From NCBI GenBank assembly GCA_016790045.1, contig JAEUPW010000050.1:1-33914 (forward strand): a DNA stretch of 33,914 nucleotides, written 5' to 3'. A model generated the notes under the pieces. It worked only from the letters and a program-made list of their open reading frames with translations. It was not told where the DNA came from and did not search any database. The position numbers were made by a program, and so were the translations under genes. The DNA comes from Candidatus Competibacteraceae bacterium. GTDB lineage: Bacteria; Pseudomonadota; Gammaproteobacteria; Competibacterales; Competibacteraceae. Of the stretch, positions 1 to 9,894 are shown one piece after another (positions within the stretch are counted from its first letter, which is position 1; each line of letters starts with the position of its first letter).

Positions 1-1703
<1,703 letters not shown>

Positions 1704-1775
1704 GGGTTGTTATCGGTTGCTCGGACTCGGACGGGCGCGCGGGCGGGCGCGATGCGGATTGCGTGACCGGCGACC

Positions 1776-1781
1776 AGTATA
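1776..1781 (-). promoter_or_regulatory. Possible -10 element for valS
   Basis: On the minus strand the purK-valS gap carries TATACT, one mismatch from the sigma70 -10 consensus, about 73 bases before the valS ATG. No convincing -35 lies 16-18 bases upstream, so this is only a candidate. Confidence 0.25.
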
Positions 1782-1793
1782 ACGCAGCTTGTT

Positions 1794-2902
1794 TCAAGCG
1801 ATTGGGCCGAACTCGTCGGGCGCATAGCCGACCAGCGGCAACAAGCGTTCGATTCCGGTTTGGAGCGCGCCATCATCGGCGGCCCGCAGCGTGATGTGGC
1901 CGACCTTGCGGCCGGGGCGCGACGCCTTGCCGTAAGCGTGATAGTGCGCGCCCGGCACGGCCAGCACCGCCGCTCGCTCCGGCATCGAACCGACGCAGTT
2001 CAGCATCGCGCATGGCCCCAGCGCGGCGGCCGAACCGAGCGGCAAGCCGGCGATGGCCCGCAAATGATTTTCGAACTGGCTGGTTTCCGCGCCCTCGATG
2101 GTCCAGTGCCCGGAGTTGTGGACGCGCGGGGCCATTTCGTTGGCGATCAACCGGCCTCGATGCACGAAGAATTCGATCGCCAGCAAGCCGACGTAATGCA
2201 ACCGCTCCAGCAGCCGCCGGGCGTAATCCCAACCTTCGCGCTCCAGTTCCGGCAGCGGACAGGACGCGCGCGAGAGCCGCAAAATGCCCTCGCGGTGGTA
2301 GTTTTCCACCAGCGGATAAAACGCGATCTCGCCGTCGCGCCCGCGCGCCGCCAGCGCCGAGACTTCGCGCTCGAACGGGACGAAACCTTCGAGAATCAGC
2401 GGCGCTCCACCCAGTTCGCGCCACGCGGGCTCGATGTCCTCCGGCGCCCGCAACACCCGCTGGCCCTTGCCGTCATAGCCCAAACGGCGGGTTTTCAGCA
2501 CCGCCGGCAACGACACTTTGTCTGCGGCATCCCGCAATTCCTCCAGGCTGTCGACCGTGGCGAAAGCGGGAACCGGAATATCCGACTCCCAGAACAGCCC
2601 CTTCTCGCACAAGCGGTCCTGCGCCAGGGCCAGCGCGCCGGGCGGCGGGAAGACTTCCACCGTTTTCTTCAACGCGCGGGCGGCGGAAGCCGGCACGTTT
2701 TCAAAATCGAACGTGACCACATCCGCCCAATCCGCCAGCGCGTCGAGTTGGGTTTCATCGTCATACTCGCCCCGAACGAGGGTGGCGACCTGACCGGCGC
2801 ACGCATCGGCGGCGGGATCGAGAATCCGAAATTCGAAGCCCAAGGGATAACCGGCCAAGGCCAGCATCCGCGCCAACTGGCCGCCGCCGACGATGCCGAT
2901 TT

Positions 2903-2906
<4 letters not shown>
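1794..2906 (-). CDS. purK: 5-(carboxyamino)imidazole ribonucleotide synthase PurK
   Basis: ATP-grasp enzyme of purine synthesis. It uses ATP and bicarbonate to convert AIR into N5-CAIR, the substrate of the neighbouring PurE. The 370-residue length is normal for the family. The N-terminus [19 protein letters not shown] is the PurK dinucleotide-fold signature, followed by DFENVP near residue 70 and the ATP-grasp core with [13 protein letters not shown] around residues 135-150. [18 protein letters not shown] near residue 250 is the PurK/PurT-type metal and substrate region. Its ATG overlaps the purE stop by 4 bases (2903-2906), so the two are translationally coupled. Nothing unusual is seen. 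Confidence 0.97.
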
Positions 2907-3400
<494 letters not shown>

Positions 3401-3539
3401 GCCCGTCGCGCCCGTGCAGAGTGAGGATGCTCGTGGTGGATTCGCGTAGCTTAACCCCCGCCCAACGCTTCGGAAAGCTTGCGCCAGACGTCGGGAGAGA
3501 GTAAATCCTGAATCGGGTCATCCGAGCGAGACTGTCAAT

Positions 3540-4112
3540 ATGTCCGAGGTCGCCACCGAACGAAAAACGCCATATCAACGCTTGCGGGAATTGCCGGAAA
3601 ACATGGTGGGTCAACTCATCGACGGCCAGCTTTACATCCAGCCACGACCGGCAGGGCCTCACGCATTGGCTTGCGCGTCCTTGGAAATTGACATTGGATC
3701 GGCCTACCACAAAGGCCGAGGGGGGCCTGGTGGTTGGTGGATTATTGTCGAACCGGAAATTCATTTTGTCCGGGATCGCGAAGTGTTGGTACCCGACCTT
3801 GCTGGCTGGCGTCGAGAGCGGCTTCCCAAGGCACCTCGCGATCACCGTTTCGAGGTGGTTCCCGATTGGGTTTGCGAAATTCTCTCGCCTTCGACCGCGC
3901 GGGAAGATCGGTTGATCAAAATGCCCGTTTACGCCCGTTACGGCGCGCCCTATTTGTGGCTGGTCGATCCGCTCGCACGCTCCCTGGAAGCTTTCGCGCT
4001 GGAGCGTGATCGTTGGGTCGTCATCGGCTTGTACGGCGATCAGCAGACGGCGAAAATCCCGCCGTTTGAAGCGATCGATCTGCAACTGGCCGAGCTGTGG
4101 GCGGAGGTTTGA
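3540..4112 (+). CDS. Uma2 family (DUF820) putative endonuclease
   Basis: A 190-residue protein of the Uma2 family, a PD-(D/E)XK nuclease fold found in many copies in some bacteria and of unproven cellular role. Family landmarks are VLVPDLAGWRRERLP around residues 82-96 (PD motif), VCEILSPST around residues 111-120 (acidic ExLSPST motif), and KMPVYARYGAPYLWLVDP around residues 127-145, where the conserved lysine and YWxVDP strand are expected. The start is the ATG at 3540, which begins MSEVATERKTPYQRL. It stands alone in front of a restriction-modification pair on the same strand, with 59 bases between. It could be a stray mobile gene rather than part of that system. Confidence 0.88.
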   Translation: MSEVATERKTPYQRLRELPENMVGQLIDGQLYIQPRPAGPHALACASLEIDIGSAYHKGRGGPGGWWIIVEPEIHFVRDREVLVPDLAGWRRERLPKAPRDHRFEVVPDWVCEILSPSTAREDRLIKMPVYARYGAPYLWLVDPLARSLEAFALERDRWVVIGLYGDQQTAKIPPFEAIDLQLAELWAEV

Positions 4113-4171
4113 GCCACACCCGCTCATGTCCGCCCGATCGAGCATGAAATCCGTTTTGGAGAACTAGCGCC

Positions 4172-5455
4172 TTGACCCTCAGACCTATCGGCATCGACCT
4201 GTTCGCTGGCGCGGGCGGTTTGTCGCTCGGTTTCGAACAAGCCGGTTTCGACGTTGCGGCGGCGGTCGAGATCGACCCGATTCATTGCGCGGTCCACCAC
4301 TTCAATTTCCCCCATTCGGCGACCCTTTGCGCCAGCGTCGTCGATCTGACCGGCGACGCCATCCGCCATCGAGCGGGTATCGGCGATCAAACCGTGGATG
4401 TGGTTTTCGGCGGTGCGCCTTGCCAGGGTTTTTCAATGATCGGCAAACGGGCCTTGGACGACCCTCGAAATCAGTTGGTGTTCCATTACGTCCGGCTCGT
4501 CCGCGAACTCCAGCCGAGCTATTGCGTTTTCGAGAACGTCAAAGGGTTGACGGTCGGCCCGCACCGGCGATTCTTGCACGAGTTGATCGGCGCGTTTCAA
4601 GAGGCCGGTTACGAGGTGCGGCTGCCTTATCGGGTGCTCAACGCCGCCGATTTCTCCGTCCCGCAAGATCGCCGGCGACTCTTTCTGATCGGCGCGAAAC
4701 GCGGCTTGCCGTTACCGGCCTACCCGCAACCGTCCGACAAGACGAACGTCGCGGACGCCATCGACGATCTGCCGGACGCCGACCGCTTCGACGGGTTGCT
4801 CGCTTCCGATTCGGTCGCCGTCGATTTTGAAACCGTCCCTCTTTACGCTCGCCGGCTCAGAGGGTTGGACGAAGATCCGACGGATTATTCTTATCCGCGC
4901 GCGTTCGACTCCCGCCGGCTCACGGCCAGCTTGCGCACCGCGCACACCGAACTGTCGCGCCGGCGTTTTGCCGCAACGCCGCCAGGGAAAGTGGAGCCGG
5001 TCAGCCGTTTCCACAGGCTCGCTCCGCACGGCTTGTGCAACACCCTGCGGGCCGGAACGGACAGCGCGCGCGGGGCCTTCACCTCGCCGCGCCCCATCCA
5101 TCACCGGCTAGCTCGCGTCATCACGGTGCGCGAAGCCGCGAGGCTGCACTCTTACCCCGACTGGTTCCGCTTCCACGTCACCAAGTGGCACGGGTTCCGG
5201 CAGATCGGCAACAGCGTTCCGCCGCTGCTCGGCCGCGCCGTGGCGGGCGAAATCGTCAAAGCGCTCGGATACATCCCGGAAAAACCGGCACAGGCAGGAC
5301 CGTCCCGCCAGAATAACGAAAACTTGCTGAAATTCGACATGAGCGAGGCGGCCGCATATTTCGGAGTGCCGGCCGACACCATCGCCCAACGCACCCGAAA
5401 CAGCGCGCCGCAAGCAACGCCGGAGAATCGGCAAATGGAGCTGCCCGTTGGTTAA
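4172..5455 (+). CDS. DNA (cytosine-5-)-methyltransferase, type II modification enzyme
   Basis: Transfers a methyl group from SAM to carbon 5 of cytosine in a specific DNA site. All main m5C motifs are visible: I FAGAGGLSLGF (residues 11-21), IV GGAPCQGFS with catalytic Cys84, VI ENV (121-123), VIII QDRRR (165-169), IX REAARLHSYPDWF near 320-335 and X QIGNSVPPLLGRA near 345-355. The variable target-recognition region is roughly residues 185-310, and the site cannot be read from it. At 427 residues it is slightly long, with a tail of about 60 residues after motif X containing MSEAAAYFGVPADTIA. The start is TTG at 4172, with GGAG at 4158-4161 and a 10-base spacer. Its end overlaps the start of the next gene by 8 bases, as in many compact restriction-modification operons. 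Confidence 0.95.
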   Translation: MTLRPIGIDLFAGAGGLSLGFEQAGFDVAAAVEIDPIHCAVHHFNFPHSATLCASVVDLTGDAIRHRAGIGDQTVDVVFGGAPCQGFSMIGKRALDDPRNQLVFHYVRLVRELQPSYCVFENVKGLTVGPHRRFLHELIGAFQEAGYEVRLPYRVLNAADFSVPQDRRRLFLIGAKRGLPLPAYPQPSDKTNVADAIDDLPDADRFDGLLASDSVAVDFETVPLYARRLRGLDEDPTDYSYPRAFDSRRLTASLRTAHTELSRRRFAATPPGKVEPVSRFHRLAPHGLCNTLRAGTDSARGAFTSPRPIHHRLARVITVREAARLHSYPDWFRFHVTKWHGFRQIGNSVPPLLGRAVAGEIVKALGYIPEKPAQAGPSRQNNENLLKFDMSEAAAYFGVPADTIAQRTRNSAPQATPENRQMELPVG

Positions 5456-6254
5456 AAAACCCGGCTCCGATCGCTATAGCGCCATCATCGACAGAGTGTT
5501 TTCCGAACACTTCGCGCCTGGTTGCAAGGAATTTGAATTCACCCGGGAAGAGTTTGAACGCACTGCGGAACAGCTTTCGATCAAACTGCCCAAAAATCTT
5601 GGAGACGTGCTTTATTCGTTTCGCTACCGTAAAAATTTGCCGGAATCCATCCGGCTGACCGCCGCCAAAGGGTTTGAATGGGTCATTGAAGGGGCGGGCA
5701 GATCCCGCTACCGGTTCCGGCAAACCAGAACCAGCCGCATTGTTCCGCGAGACGATTTGGTGACCGTTAAAATTCCCGACGCCACGCCGGAAATCATCGC
5801 CGCCTACGCCCAGACCGACGAGCAGGCGCTGCTCGCGAAAATCCGCTGCAACCGTTTGATCGACATCTTTCTCGGCATCACTGCCTACTCGTTGCAAAAT
5901 CATCTTCGGACCACCGTTGCCAGCATCGGGCAAATTGAAGTGGATGAAATCTATGTGGGAATCGACCGCTACGGGCGCCAGTTCGTCATTCCGGTGCAAG
6001 CCAAGGGCGGAAACGACCAACACGCCGCCGTTCAGACCTATCAAGACCTGGCCTGTTGCAAGGCGAAATTTCCGACTCTGATTTGCCGTCCGATTTCCGC
6101 CCAATTCATGTCGGGAACGCGGATCGCGCTGTTTGAGTTAGCCGTCGAAGACGACGAGATCAAAATTGTGGAAGAGCGCCATTATCGGCTCGTGCCGGCC
6201 GCCGAGATTTCGCCCGACGACTTGCGCGCCTACGGCAATCGCGTCAAACCATAA
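5448..6254 (+). CDS. Putative type II restriction endonuclease, partner of the upstream m5C methyltransferase
   Basis: A 268-residue protein that starts inside the end of the methyltransferase gene, at TTG 5448 with GGAG at 5437-5440. Position and coupling are the main evidence that it is the cognate restriction enzyme. The central part contains SLQNHLRTTV, then IGQIEVDEIYVGIDRYG followed by FVIPVQAKGG. This acidic strand followed by a Q-x-K (in place of E-x-K) resembles a PD-(D/E)XK nuclease core, with candidate metal ligands in EVDE and Lys in QAK. A further conserved-looking stretch is FPTLICRPISAQFM. I recall similar proteins beside DNA methyltransferases annotated only as endonuclease, but cannot name a characterised relative. 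GC is low in places: bases 5581-5640 count to 24 of 60, unlike the surrounding chromosome, which fits recent transfer. Confidence 0.7.
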   Translation: MVKKPGSDRYSAIIDRVFSEHFAPGCKEFEFTREEFERTAEQLSIKLPKNLGDVLYSFRYRKNLPESIRLTAAKGFEWVIEGAGRSRYRFRQTRTSRIVPRDDLVTVKIPDATPEIIAAYAQTDEQALLAKIRCNRLIDIFLGITAYSLQNHLRTTVASIGQIEVDEIYVGIDRYGRQFVIPVQAKGGNDQHAAVQTYQDLACCKAKFPTLICRPISAQFMSGTRIALFELAVEDDEIKIVEERHYRLVPAAEISPDDLRAYGNRVKP

Positions 6255-6331
6255 GCGCGGCCGCCCATGCTCCCGATCACTTTACCGTTTGCTCTGCGCG
6301 CCAAGTCGTCTTACCGCGCAAGATAGCCCGC

Positions 6332-7084
6332 ATGGCGAACCCGTCGCGATACCCGGCCAATATCCGCCAAGTGGCCGCCGCGCTCGCGGCCCGCTACGCC
6401 GATTTCGACCATCACAACCTCAAAGACCCGCTGGACGAATTGCTGTTTATCATTTGCAGCACCAAGACCGCCGAAACCGGCTATCGCGCCACCTTCGACA
6501 AGCTCAAGCGATCGTTTCCGACCCCGCGCGATCTGGCCGAAGCGCCGGCGGAGTATATCGCCAAACCCATCGCCAGCGGCGGGCTGTCCGGCCAAAAATC
6601 CAGAGCCATCCGCGCTATTCTCGATGCCGTCAACGACCGGTTTGGCGCGCCCACCCTGGAGCCGCTGCGGGGCATGAGCGACCGAGACGCCGAAGCCTTT
6701 CTGACCGCGCTGCCCAACGTCGGCAAAAAAGTGGCGCGCTGCGTGTTGCTGTACGCTTTTGGCAGGCGCGTTTTTCCGGTGGACACTCACTGCTGGAGGA
6801 TCGCCCGCCGGCTGGGCTGGGTGCGTCGCACCCAAAAGGACGGTCACTGCGCGCCGCGCGACGCGGATCGGCTCCAAGCCAAAATCCCGCCCGAACTGCG
6901 GTTTTCGCTGCACGTCAACTTCATTTCGCTCGGCCGGGAAATTTGCGCGGCGGGCAAACCGAATTGCGCCGCTTGCCCGCTGACCGCCTGGTGTCGGCGA
7001 GTGGGCGTGAATCCTCGCGCATCGCGAGGGAGCCCCCCTGTGCGGCAACCGCAGCCCGGCAAGCGAGACGCCCGCGATGGATAG
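6332..7084 (+). CDS. Endonuclease III-like HhH-GPD DNA glycosylase with Fe-S cluster
   Basis: A base-excision DNA glycosylase of the Nth/MutY/Mig superfamily, 250 residues. The helix-hairpin-helix is LPNVGKKVA (residues 127-135). Lys133 aligns with the catalytic Lys120 of E. coli Nth, and Asp151 in PVDTHCW aligns with Asp138. The [4Fe-4S] motif C-x6-C-x2-C-x5-C is intact (Cys205, 212, 215, 221). The substrate-pocket helix differs from Nth: the usual SAQATD stretch reads STKTAE (residues 43-48), so the intercalating Gln appears replaced by Lys. The last 25 residues are a basic, low-complexity tail. It lies 77 bases after the restriction enzyme on the same strand and overlaps the next gene by 8 bases. 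The motifs make the family sure; the substrate is unknown. A thymine/mismatch activity linked to m5C deamination is an inference from context. Confidence 0.87.
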   Translation: MANPSRYPANIRQVAAALAARYADFDHHNLKDPLDELLFIICSTKTAETGYRATFDKLKRSFPTPRDLAEAPAEYIAKPIASGGLSGQKSRAIRAILDAVNDRFGAPTLEPLRGMSDRDAEAFLTALPNVGKKVARCVLLYAFGRRVFPVDTHCWRIARRLGWVRRTQKDGHCAPRDADRLQAKIPPELRFSLHVNFISLGREICAAGKPNCAACPLTAWCRRVGVNPRASRGSPPVRQPQPGKRDARDG

Positions 7085-8213
7085 ATCCTCCACCGTGCAT
7101 CGCGCCGTCAAAGCCCATTACGAAAAGCACGTCTATCCGCGTTTCCCGCTGCTGACATCGCTCAGGCTGTGCGACACCTACGCGCTCAATCTCGATGCCT
7201 TGTGGGCCCGTTTCAACGGAGAACGGCTCGACCGCCACGATAAAAAGATTCTGCTGGCGGGCTGCGGCAGCTTCTCGCCTTATCCGACCGCGCTCGCCAA
7301 CCCCAAGGCCCAAATCACCGCCCTGGATTTATCGAAAGCCAATCTTGATCGGGCCAAGCTGCATACTTGGCTGCATCGCCGCTTCAACGTGGATTTTGTC
7401 GAAGGCGATCTGCTTGGCGCAAAGGCGCTGCTAGGCGAACGGCGCTTTCATTTCATCGACTGCTACGGCGTGCTGCACCATATTCCCGACGCCGGCGCGG
7501 CCTTGCAAACCCTGCACTCGCTGCTGGATCGGGGCGCCATTCTCAGGCTCATGGTCTATAGCGCGCCGGCGCGGCGCTCCGTGCAAGCGGCCCGCACGGC
7601 GCTGCGAATCCTGGGCATCGCCGACGTGGCCCAAATCAAAGCGCTCTATAAAAAGGCCAAGGACAGCAGCCGCTTTCGGGGCTGCATCGAATCGGCTTAC
7701 GAAGCTCGATTCGATTGGGGGCTCGCCGATCTGTTTCTGCATCCTTACGCCAAAACCTACACGCTGCACGAGCTGTTGGAAGCGCTCCAGCAGGCGCGGC
7801 TCGAACCGATTCAGTTTATTCACCCCGGCGCGCTCCCGGATGTCGATGCAGAAATCCAGCGGCTCGAACGGCTGGAAGCGAACAATGCATTGGCCAGCAA
7901 TTTCATGTTGTTCGCCGGCCGGGCGGAGGATTCGCAGAAACGCCTGCATTGGCGGCAAGAAAAAAAGGATCAAGACACCCTGATCGCTTTGAATCCGGCC
8001 ATCCAAAAATCGCTGCCCTTGCTGCCCTTCATCCCTCTGAAACCCGGCCCCAAGCTCGGCTTTGAAAATCCGGTCATCGGCTTTAAGGCCAATCGCCTGC
8101 TTGCGCGCTTCAAGCGGCCGCTCAGAAAATCGGCTCTCGGCCCCGACCGATGGACCGCGATTCAACCCTATCTCCACGCTCTGTTTCTGACGGAAACCTC
8201 GGCGCCACCCTGA
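7077..8213 (+). CDS. Class I SAM-dependent methyltransferase of unknown substrate
   Basis: A 378-residue protein whose N-terminal 180 residues form a Rossmann-type methyltransferase. Motif I is KILLAGCGSFSPYP near residues 57-70, an acidic strand end ALDLSKANLD follows near 86, and CYGVLHHIPD near residue 130 is the typical post-motif of type 11/12 methyltransferases. The C-terminal 200 residues contain FLHPYAKTYTLHELLEALQQA and then a region without an obvious known domain, ending in a proline-rich and basic stretch. The ATG at 7077 lies inside the last codons of the glycosylase gene (8-base overlap), so the two are probably co-translated. It ends 85 bases before prfC. Nothing in the sequence shows whether the substrate is DNA, protein, tRNA or a small molecule. 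Confidence 0.8.
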   Translation: MDRSSTVHRAVKAHYEKHVYPRFPLLTSLRLCDTYALNLDALWARFNGERLDRHDKKILLAGCGSFSPYPTALANPKAQITALDLSKANLDRAKLHTWLHRRFNVDFVEGDLLGAKALLGERRFHFIDCYGVLHHIPDAGAALQTLHSLLDRGAILRLMVYSAPARRSVQAARTALRILGIADVAQIKALYKKAKDSSRFRGCIESAYEARFDWGLADLFLHPYAKTYTLHELLEALQQARLEPIQFIHPGALPDVDAEIQRLERLEANNALASNFMLFAGRAEDSQKRLHWRQEKKDQDTLIALNPAIQKSLPLLPFIPLKPGPKLGFENPVIGFKANRLLARFKRPLRKSALGPDRWTAIQPYLHALFLTETSAPP

Positions 8214-8254
8214 CTGGGCCGCCATCTTCAAGCCCGACGATCTCGGACTTCGGG

Positions 8255-8260
8255 TAGAAT
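8255..8260 (+). promoter_or_regulatory. Possible -10 element for prfC
   Basis: TAGAAT sits 38 bases before the prfC ATG in the 85-base gap after the methyltransferase gene. It matches the sigma70 -10 well, but no good -35 is present at 16-18 bases upstream, so confidence is low. Confidence 0.3.
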
Positions 8261-8298
8261 CCGCGCATTGATCAATAGCGGCCCGACCCGATTGTCCG

Positions 8299-9891
8299 AT
8301 GACCACCTTTCTCGACGAACTCAGCCGGCGGCGCACCTTCGCCATCATCTCTCACCCCGACGCCGGCAAAACCACTCTCACCGAAAAGCTGCTGCTATTC
8401 GGCGGCGCGATCCAGTTGGCCGGCACGGTGAAAGGGCGCAAGGCCGCCCGCCACGCCACCAGCGACTGGATGGAACTGGAGCAGCAGCGCGGGATTTCGG
8501 TCACCTCCTCGGTCATGCAGTTTCCCTACCGCGACCGCATCATCAACCTGCTCGATACCCCCGGCCACGAAGATTTTTCCGAAGATACCTACCGCACGCT
8601 GACCGCCGTCGATTCGGCGCTGATGGTGATCGACTGCGCGCGCGGCGTCGAGGAGCGCACCATCAAGCTGATGGAAGTTTGCCGGCTGCGCGACACGCCG
8701 ATATTCACCTTCATCAACAAGCTGGATCGGGACGGCCGCGAGCCCATCGACTTGCTGGATGAAGTGGAAGACATCCTGAAAATCCGCTGCGCGCCGGTCA
8801 CCTGGCCCATCGGCATGGGCCGGGAACTCAAAGGCGTCTATCATCTCGACCGAGATTTCATCCATCTTTACGATCCCGCGCGCGACGGCCGCATCAACAC
8901 CGGCCGCACCATTCGGGGTCTCGACAGCCCCGAAGCCGAGCAGGCCCTGGGCGCGGAGCGGGTGGCGGCGCTGCGCGAGGAAATCGAGCTGGTGCGCGGC
9001 GCGAGCCACGCCTTCGATCCCGACGACTATTTGGCCGGCCGCTTGACACCGGTCTATTTCGGTTCGGCGCTGACCAACTTCGGGGTGCAGGAAATGCTGG
9101 ACGGCTTCGTCGAAAACGCGCCGCCGCCGCGACCCTGCGCCGCCGCCAGCCGCGAGGTGGAGCCGGCGGAAGACCCCTTCAGCGGTTTCGTCTTCAAAAT
9201 CCAGGCGAACATGGACCCGCAGCACCGCGACCGCATCGCCTTTTTGCGCATCTGTTCCGGCCGCTATCAGCCGGGCATGAAAGCCCGCCACGTCCGGCTC
9301 GGCCGCGACATCAAAATCCCCGACGCGCTGACGTTCATGGCCGCCGAGCGCGAGCACGCCGAGGCGGCTTATCCGGGCGACATCATCGGCCTGCACAACC
9401 ACGGCACCATCCGCATCGGCGACACCTTCACCCAGGGCGAGGAATTGCGCTTCACCGGCGTGCCCGATTTCGCCCCGGAGCTGTTTCGCCGCGCTCGCTT
9501 GCGCGATCCCTTAAAAATGAAGGCCCTGCAAAAAGGTTTGGAGCAGTTGTGCGAGGAAGGCGCGACCCAACTGTTTCGGCCGCTCAACAGCAACGACCTG
9601 ATTCTGGGCGCGGTCGGCGTGCTGCAATTCGACGTGGCCAGTTTCCGGCTGCGCAGCGAATACAGCGTCGATTGCGGCTTCGAGAACGTCAATGTCACCA
9701 CCGCGCGCTGGGTCAGTTGCCCCGATGCCAAGCGTTTCGAGGAATTCAAAACCAAGCTGCGCGACAATCTGGCGCTCGACCATCACGGCGAACTGGTCTA
9801 CATCGCCTCCAGCCGGGTCAATTTGCAACTGACCCAGGAGCGCTGGCCCGAAGTGCGCTTCGCCGCGACCCGCGAACACGGGCTGCATTGA
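8299..9891 (+). CDS. prfC: Peptide chain release factor 3 (RF3)
   Basis: Translational GTPase that removes RF1/RF2 from the ribosome after termination. The 530-residue length matches E. coli RF3 (529). The G1 loop is SHPDAGKTT near residue 18-26, G2 follows the [10 protein letters not shown] stretch near residue 65, G3 is [14 protein letters not shown] near 87-100, and G4 is NKLD near 141-144. RATARH-like [23 protein letters not shown] is the usual RF3 switch region. The ATG at 8299 gives [26 protein letters not shown], as expected. Only 3 bases separate its stop from the following acyltransferase gene, so the two likely form one transcript, although their functions are unrelated. Confidence 0.97.
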   Translation: MTTFLDELSRRRTFAIISHPDAGKTTLTEKLLLFGGAIQLAGTVKGRKAARHATSDWMELEQQRGISVTSSVMQFPYRDRIINLLDTPGHEDFSEDTYRTLTAVDSALMVIDCARGVEERTIKLMEVCRLRDTPIFTFINKLDRDGREPIDLLDEVEDILKIRCAPVTWPIGMGRELKGVYHLDRDFIHLYDPARDGRINTGRTIRGLDSPEAEQALGAERVAALREEIELVRGASHAFDPDDYLAGRLTPVYFGSALTNFGVQEMLDGFVENAPPPRPCAAASREVEPAEDPFSGFVFKIQANMDPQHRDRIAFLRICSGRYQPGMKARHVRLGRDIKIPDALTFMAAEREHAEAAYPGDIIGLHNHGTIRIGDTFTQGEELRFTGVPDFAPELFRRARLRDPLKMKALQKGLEQLCEEGATQLFRPLNSNDLILGAVGVLQFDVASFRLRSEYSVDCGFENVNVTTARWVSCPDAKRFEEFKTKLRDNLALDHHGELVYIASSRVNLQLTQERWPEVRFAATREHGLH

Positions 9892-9894
9892 ATC

